From contig CALGVL010000149.1 of the NCBI GenBank assembly GCA_937930165.1, forward strand, positions 1-9,675: DNA of 9,675 nt. Direction: 5' to 3'. The position numbers and the translations under genes were made by a program. The notes under the pieces were generated by a model. That model was given only the letters and a program-made list of their open reading frames with translations, did not search any database and was not told the origin of the DNA. Positions 6,369-9,675 of the stretch are shown here, piece by piece. Source of the DNA: an uncultured Acetobacteraceae bacterium (GTDB lineage: Bacteria; Pseudomonadota; Alphaproteobacteria; Acetobacterales; Acetobacteraceae). Each line of letters opens with the position of its first letter. Position 1 is the first letter of the stretch.

Positions 6369-6956
6369 TCAGCGGATCAGATAGACGAGCGGGTAGAGGA
6401 TCACCCAGATCAGATCGACCATGTGCCAGAAGGCGCATCCCGTCTCGACATTGTTGATGCCACGTAGCCAGGCGACGATGATGAGCAGCACCACGCCCAT
6501 CACGACATGCAGCGCGTGGAATCCCGTCAGCAGATAATAGAGCGTGAAGAAGGTGTTCGTCTCGGGATAGAATCCCGCGCCGATTTCCGCGCCGTATTCC
6601 CGCGCCTTCACCGCCAGGAACAGGACGCCCAGCACCGCCGCGCCGGCCAGCAGGGCGCGGGGATTCCGGCCCGACACCTCTGCCCGTGCGCCGAGGGCGG
6701 CGAGCCAGCCACTGGTGATGAGCAGAAGCGTGTTCGCCGCGCCGATGGTGCGGTCGAGATGCGCCTGTGACGCATCGAAGGTGACGGGGTCGAGCGCGCG
6801 CGCCACGGCGAAGCCGACGAAGAAGACGCCGAACACTGCAAGCTCCCCGAGGATCAGGATCCACATCATCGGGTTGCCCGGCAGGCGCGACAGCGGCCCC
6901 CAACCGGCATCCGAGGGAACCGCTTCCGCTCGGGAATGTTCAACCGTGGTTGGCAT
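6369..6956 (-). CDS. norE: NorE, cytochrome c oxidase subunit III-like NO reductase accessory protein
   Basis: This 195-residue membrane protein is of the COX3 superfamily with about five helices: around residues 31-52, 71-90, 101-117, 137-164 and 177-194. Recognisable family segments are NPMMWILILGELAVFGVFF, ANTLLLITSGWLAALGA, FTLYYLLTGFHALHVVMG and the C-terminal WHMVDLIWVILYPLVYL. It is shorter than genuine oxidase subunit III (about 260 residues) but the right size for NorE. It is the first gene of a norE-norF pair divergent from norCBQ, which supports the assignment over an oxidase subunit. The ATG at 6956 is preferred. An upstream in-frame TTG at 6989 would add 11 residues, but it lies inside the AT-rich putative promoter. 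No strong Shine-Dalgarno is visible. Confidence 0.87.
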   Translation of the reverse strand: MPTTVEHSRAEAVPSDAGWGPLSRLPGNPMMWILILGELAVFGVFFVGFAVARALDPVTFDASQAHLDRTIGAANTLLLITSGWLAALGARAEVSGRNPRALLAGAAVLGVLFLAVKAREYGAEIGAGFYPETNTFFTLYYLLTGFHALHVVMGVVLLIIVAWLRGINNVETGCAFWHMVDLIWVILYPLVYLIR

Positions 6957-7158
6957 GCCACTACATAGCGTATAAGATGCATCCCGCAAGCAGCTTTATC
7001 CCCGGCACAGGCTGCCGGGATGCCAAGGGGGAGCGATTCTCCGATGCGTGGACCGACAGGGCGTCTGGAGCATGCCAGGCGCGTGGGGACCGAAGAACGA
7101 CCGGCCGGCGCGCCGTCGCCCGCCTGTCCCACCGCAGCAGCCGACCGGAGGTGGAGCG
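6957..7158. promoter_or_regulatory. Divergent norEF / norCBQ regulatory region
   Basis: This 202-bp region separates the two nor transcription units. An AT-richer patch at about 6961-6999 stands out from the GC-rich background and contains TATAAG (6971-6976) followed by the AAGATGCATC element (6974-6983). That element resembles a half of the NsrR-type NO-sensing repressor site; CGCAA (6985-6989) resembles half of an NnrR/FNR-family site (TTGCG-N4-CGCAA). Neither is a full site. For norC, TTGGCA (6950-6955) with TATAAG 15 bp downstream is a possible promoter. For norE, the patch read on the minus strand gives TTGCGG-N16-TATGTA, very close to the ATG. A perfect palindrome TGGCATGCCA (6951-6960) overlaps the norE start. 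NO- or oxygen-responsive control is an inference from gene function. Confidence 0.4.
7001..7019 (+). other. Hairpin in the presumed norC leader
   Basis: A perfect 7-bp stem CCCGGCA / TGCCGGG encloses the 5-base loop CAGGC. It lies about 140 bases before the norC start and downstream of the putative -10, so it would be transcribed in the norCBQ leader. No U-tract follows, so it is not a clear attenuator. It may be a structural element or a protein-binding dyad. Confidence 0.35.
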
Positions 7159-7611
7159 ATGCCTGAGCGCCTGACCAAGGCCGCGACGCGCAACATCTTC
7201 TACGGGGGCTCGGCCTTCTTCCTCGTCGCCTTCGTGGCCCTGACGGTACACAGCCATCTCTACATGAACAGGACCAGCGCCCCGCTCTCCGGGATGACCG
7301 AGGGCGTGGTGCGCGGCAAGGAGGTCTGGGAGCGCAACTCCTGCATCAACTGCCACACGCTGCTGGGTGAAGGCGCCTATTTCGCGCCGGAGCTCGGCAA
7401 TGTCTGGAAGCGCTGGGGCGGCGACACGGATCCGGAGGGCGCGCGTGCCACCCTGGCCGCCTGGATGGCCTCGCAGCCCAGCGGCGTCCCTGGCCGGCGA
7501 CAGATGCCGCAATTCAACCTTACCGACCAGGAGATCAGCGATCTCGCCGACTTCCTGGAATTCGTCAGCAGGATCAACACCCAGGGCTGGCCGCCCAACG
7601 AGGCGGGCTGA
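7159..7611 (+). CDS. norC: Nitric oxide reductase subunit C (membrane-anchored cytochrome c)
   Basis: NorC is the electron-entry subunit of the cytochrome-c-dependent NO reductase. Its periplasmic haem c passes electrons from soluble donors to NorB. The 150-residue protein has one N-terminal membrane anchor (about residues 13-33, NIFYGGSAFFLVAFVALTV). It has a single c-haem site Cys62-I-N-Cys65-His66 inside NSCINCHTLLGEGAYFAPELG, and a likely axial Met116 in RQMPQFNLTDQEI. Length and motifs match the family. The ATG at 7159 is fixed by GGAGG (7147-7151), 7 bases upstream. An in-frame ORF starting at 7048 would add 37 Pro/Arg-rich residues without membrane or family features and is rejected. 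norB follows after 16 bases. Confidence 0.95.
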   Translation: MPERLTKAATRNIFYGGSAFFLVAFVALTVHSHLYMNRTSAPLSGMTEGVVRGKEVWERNSCINCHTLLGEGAYFAPELGNVWKRWGGDTDPEGARATLAAWMASQPSGVPGRRQMPQFNLTDQEISDLADFLEFVSRINTQGWPPNEAG

Positions 7612-7627
7612 GGGGGAGGACGGCGCT

Positions 7628-8983
7628 ATGAAATACGCAAGCCAGAGGGTGGCCTACACCTACTTCCTGGGCGCGCTGGGGCTGTTCGCGGTGCAGATCC
7701 TGTTCGGCCTGCTTGCCGGGACGGTCTATGTCCTGCCGAATTTCATGGCGGAGATCCTGCCCTTCAGCATCCTGCGGATGATACACACCAACGCGCTGAT
7801 CGTGTGGCTGCTGATGGGCTTCTTCGGCGCGGCCTACTACCTGATCCCGGAGGAGGCGGAGCGCGACATCGAAAGTCCGCTGCTTGCCTACATCCAGTTC
7901 GCGCTGCTGCTGTTCGGCGCGCTGGCCGCGGTGGTCGGCTATCTCTTCGGCATCCATAACGGGCGGGAGTTCCTGGAGCAGCCACTCTGGGTCAAGTGGG
8001 CGATCGTCGCCGTGGCGCTGATCTTCCTCTACAACGTCTCGATGACGGTGCTGAAGGGGCGCCGTACCTCCATCACCAGCGTGCTGCTGCTGGGCCTTTG
8101 GGGCATCGCCATCTTCTGGGTCTTCGCCATCTGGAACCCGGCGAACATCGCCGTGGACAAGCTGTACTGGTGGTGGGTCGTCCATATCTGGGTGGAAGGC
8201 GTGTGGGAGCTGGTGCTGGCTTCCATCCTTGCTTTCCTGATCATCAAGATGACCGGCGTGGACCGCGAGGTGGTGGAGAAGTGGCTCTATGCCATCGTCG
8301 GGCTGGCGCTGTTCTCCGGCCTGCTCGGCACCGGCCATCACTATTTCTGGATCGGCGCGCCGGGCTACTGGCAGTGGGTGGGCAGTATCTTCTCCACCTT
8401 CGAGGTCGCGCCCTTCTTCGTCATGGTGCTGTTCTGCTTCACCATGGTCTGGCGCGGCCGGCGGGACCATCCGAACAAGGCGGCGCTGCTCTGGTCGCTC
8501 GGCTGCACGGTGACGGCCTTCTTCGGGGCGGGTGTCTGGGGCTTCCTGCACACCCTGTCCTTCGTGAACTACTACAGTCACGGCACGCAGATCACGGCGG
8601 CGCACGGCCATCTGGCCTTCTACGGCGCCTATGTGATGATCAACCTGGCGATCATCACCTACGCCATGCCCTATCTGCGCGGACACCAGCCCTACAACCA
8701 GGTGCTCAACATGTGGAGCTTCTGGCTGATGACCTCGGGCGTGGTCTTCATGACCGTGACGCTGACCTTCGGCGGCGTCGTCCAGGTGCACCTGCAGCGG
8801 GTGATGGGGATGCAATACATGGAGGTGCAGGAGCAGATCGCGCTGTTCTATTGGATGCGGCTCGGCGCCGGCCTCGTCGTCGCGCTCGCCGTCCTCATGT
8901 ATCTCTATTCCATCCTCGGTCCGGTGCGGGAGGACCGCCCGGCGCGTCTCGAGGCGGCCCCGGCGCCGCAGCCGGCCGAGTGA
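7628..8983 (+). CDS. norB: Nitric oxide reductase catalytic subunit B (cNorB)
   Basis: NorB is the 12-helix catalytic subunit, a haem-copper oxidase superfamily member that reduces 2 NO to N2O at a haem b3 / non-haem FeB centre. All ligands can be read in the 451 residues. Low-spin haem b is bound by His53 and His328, and haem b3 by His326 (AAHGHLAFYGAY). FeB is bound by His186 (VVHIWVEGVWE), His237 and His238 (GTGHHYFWIG), with Glu190. Glu194 and Glu259 are also kept. From the second site onward these residues sit exactly 21 positions before their Pseudomonas aeruginosa NorB counterparts, so the core is intact. There is no N-terminal quinol-oxidising extension, which with NorC marks it as cNOR and not qNOR. 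The ATG at 7628 has GGAGGA (7615-7620) 7 bases upstream. The last 15 or so residues are an Ala/Pro-rich tail. Confidence 0.97.
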   Translation: MKYASQRVAYTYFLGALGLFAVQILFGLLAGTVYVLPNFMAEILPFSILRMIHTNALIVWLLMGFFGAAYYLIPEEAERDIESPLLAYIQFALLLFGALAAVVGYLFGIHNGREFLEQPLWVKWAIVAVALIFLYNVSMTVLKGRRTSITSVLLLGLWGIAIFWVFAIWNPANIAVDKLYWWWVVHIWVEGVWELVLASILAFLIIKMTGVDREVVEKWLYAIVGLALFSGLLGTGHHYFWIGAPGYWQWVGSIFSTFEVAPFFVMVLFCFTMVWRGRRDHPNKAALLWSLGCTVTAFFGAGVWGFLHTLSFVNYYSHGTQITAAHGHLAFYGAYVMINLAIITYAMPYLRGHQPYNQVLNMWSFWLMTSGVVFMTVTLTFGGVVQVHLQRVMGMQYMEVQEQIALFYWMRLGAGLVVALAVLMYLYSILGPVREDRPARLEAAPAPQPAE

Positions 8984-8997
8984 AGGGAGGCAGCCCC

Positions 8998-9648
8998 GTG
9001 GACCTCTCCACGGCCGGGAACCGGTGGAATGTGGCGGCCGATCCCTCGGGCGCCGCACCGCCGGAGATTCCCTACTACGCGCCCATCGGCGACGAGTGTG
9101 CCCTGTTCGAGCACGCCTTCCGCAACCGGCTGCCGCTGCTGCTGAAGGGGCCCACCGGCTGCGGCAAGACCCGCTTCGTTGCACATATGGCAGCCCGCCT
9201 GGGTCGCCCGCTCTACACCGTCTCCTGCCATGACGACCTGACTGCAGCGGACCTGACCGGGCGCTACCTGCTCAAGGGCGGCGATACGGTCTGGGTGGAC
9301 GGGCCGCTGACCCGGGCGGTGCGGGAGGGCGCCATCTGCTACCTCGACGAGGTGGTGGAGGCGCGCAAGGACGTGACCGTCGTCCTGCATCCGCTGACCG
9401 ACGACCGCCGCATCCTGCCGCTGGAGCGCACCGGCGAACTGCTGGAGGCGCCGCCCGGCTTCATGCTGGTGGCTTCCTACAACCCCGGTTACCAGAACGT
9501 GCTGAAGGGGCTGAAGCCGAGCACGCGGCAGCGCTTCCTGGCCCTGGATTTCGGCTTTCCGCCGCCGGAGGCCGAAGCTGGCATCGTGGCGCAGGAGAGT
9601 GGGCTGCCGCGCGACCGCTGCGTGCCGCTGGTGCGGCTGGCCAATGCG
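8998..9648 (+). CDS. norQ: NorQ, MoxR-type AAA+ ATPase (CbbQ/NirQ/NorQ family), 3'-truncated
   Basis: This is the first 217 codons of an AAA+ ATPase of the CbbQ/NirQ/NorQ/GpvN family. NorQ works with the VWA-domain protein NorD to activate NorB, being needed for FeB insertion. The Walker A motif is GPTGCGKT (residues 51-58) and the Walker B motif ICYLDE (113-118). The sensor-1-like Asn is Asn162 (VASYNPGY), and the likely arginine-finger segment is KPSTRQRF (173-180). Family members are about 260-270 residues, so roughly 50 are missing past the junction. The GTG at 8998 is set by GGAGG (8986-8990) 7 bases upstream; it lies 14 bases after norB. The frame stays open into the adapter, so codons beyond Ala217 are artificial. 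norD would be expected next. Confidence 0.93.
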
Positions 9649-9675
9649 AGATCGGAAGAGCGTCGTGTAGGGAAA
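9649..9675 (+). other. Illumina adapter remnant (read-1 side, reverse complement), not genomic
   Basis: The last 27 bases match the reverse complement of the TruSeq read-1 (universal) adapter, starting AGATCGGAAGAGC and going on into CGTCGTGTAGGGAAA. The norQ frame runs up to base 9648 and then into the adapter. With the read-2 arm at the other end, the insert of 9627 bases is flanked like a library molecule. It should be trimmed. Confidence 0.97.

Noticed and set aside
6951..6970. Sigma-54 (-24/-12) promoter at TGGCATGCC
   Set aside because: There is no GC dinucleotide at the required 12-bp distance from the GG.
6957..6989. TTG start of norE at 6989
   Set aside because: It would put the AT-rich putative promoter inside the gene; the ATG at 6956 gives a normal NorE length.
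7048..7158. Longer NorC form with 37 extra N-terminal residues
   Set aside because: The extension is Pro/Arg-rich with no family similarity, while the ATG at 7159 has a strong GGAGG and directly precedes the membrane anchor.
7574..9184. 536-residue minus-strand open frame opposite norB
   Set aside because: Composition is His/Arg/Gln-rich low complexity, typical of the antisense frame of a GC-rich membrane-protein gene; norB has every catalytic ligand.

Overview
The window looks like a GC-rich alphaproteobacterial chromosome fragment. Several things fit Acetobacteraceae/Rhodospirillales (Roseomonas-like): high GC at third codon positions, the PrmA and aminopeptidase P types, a DUF1127 protein and a cytochrome-c-type nitric oxide reductase cluster. 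That placement is an inference from protein flavour, not a computed one. Both ends are not genomic. Bases 1-21 and 9649-9675 match the two Illumina TruSeq adapter arms, so the biological insert is 22-9648. The first and last genes are cut there.

Left part (22-2200): the 3' end of prmA (ribosomal protein L11 methyltransferase, +), meeting a convergent MFS transporter (-). Upstream of the transporter on the same strand is a small DUF1127 protein (-). A perfect 11-bp GC hairpin separates the last two.

Middle part (2201-6060, +): a three-domain Xaa-Pro aminopeptidase, translationally coupled by a GTGA overlap to an alpha/beta hydrolase. After a 113-bp gap comes a Tat-exported protein with the beta-lactamase/PBP-like serine hydrolase fold. 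It has the SxxK and SDN motifs but no visible general-base Glu.

Right part (6074-9648): a nitric oxide reductase locus in divergent layout. norE and a norF-like gene lie on the minus strand; norC, norB and a truncated norQ lie on the plus strand. The 202-bp divergent region between norE and norC holds an AT-rich patch and a hairpin. NorC supplies electrons through its haem c to NorB, which reduces NO to N2O. NorQ is the MoxR-type AAA+ factor that, with NorD (expected just past the cut), activates NorB by helping insert its non-haem iron. NorE and NorF are small membrane accessory proteins. No nitrite reductase or NO-responsive regulator is visible, so detoxification and denitrification cannot be told apart here.

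No gene-free stretch exceeds 300 bases; the longest are 2201-2396 and 6957-7158. No tRNA, rRNA, CRISPR array, insertion sequence or phage gene was seen. Most of the window is ordinary core and respiratory accessory sequence, and I found no convincing undescribed multi-gene system.
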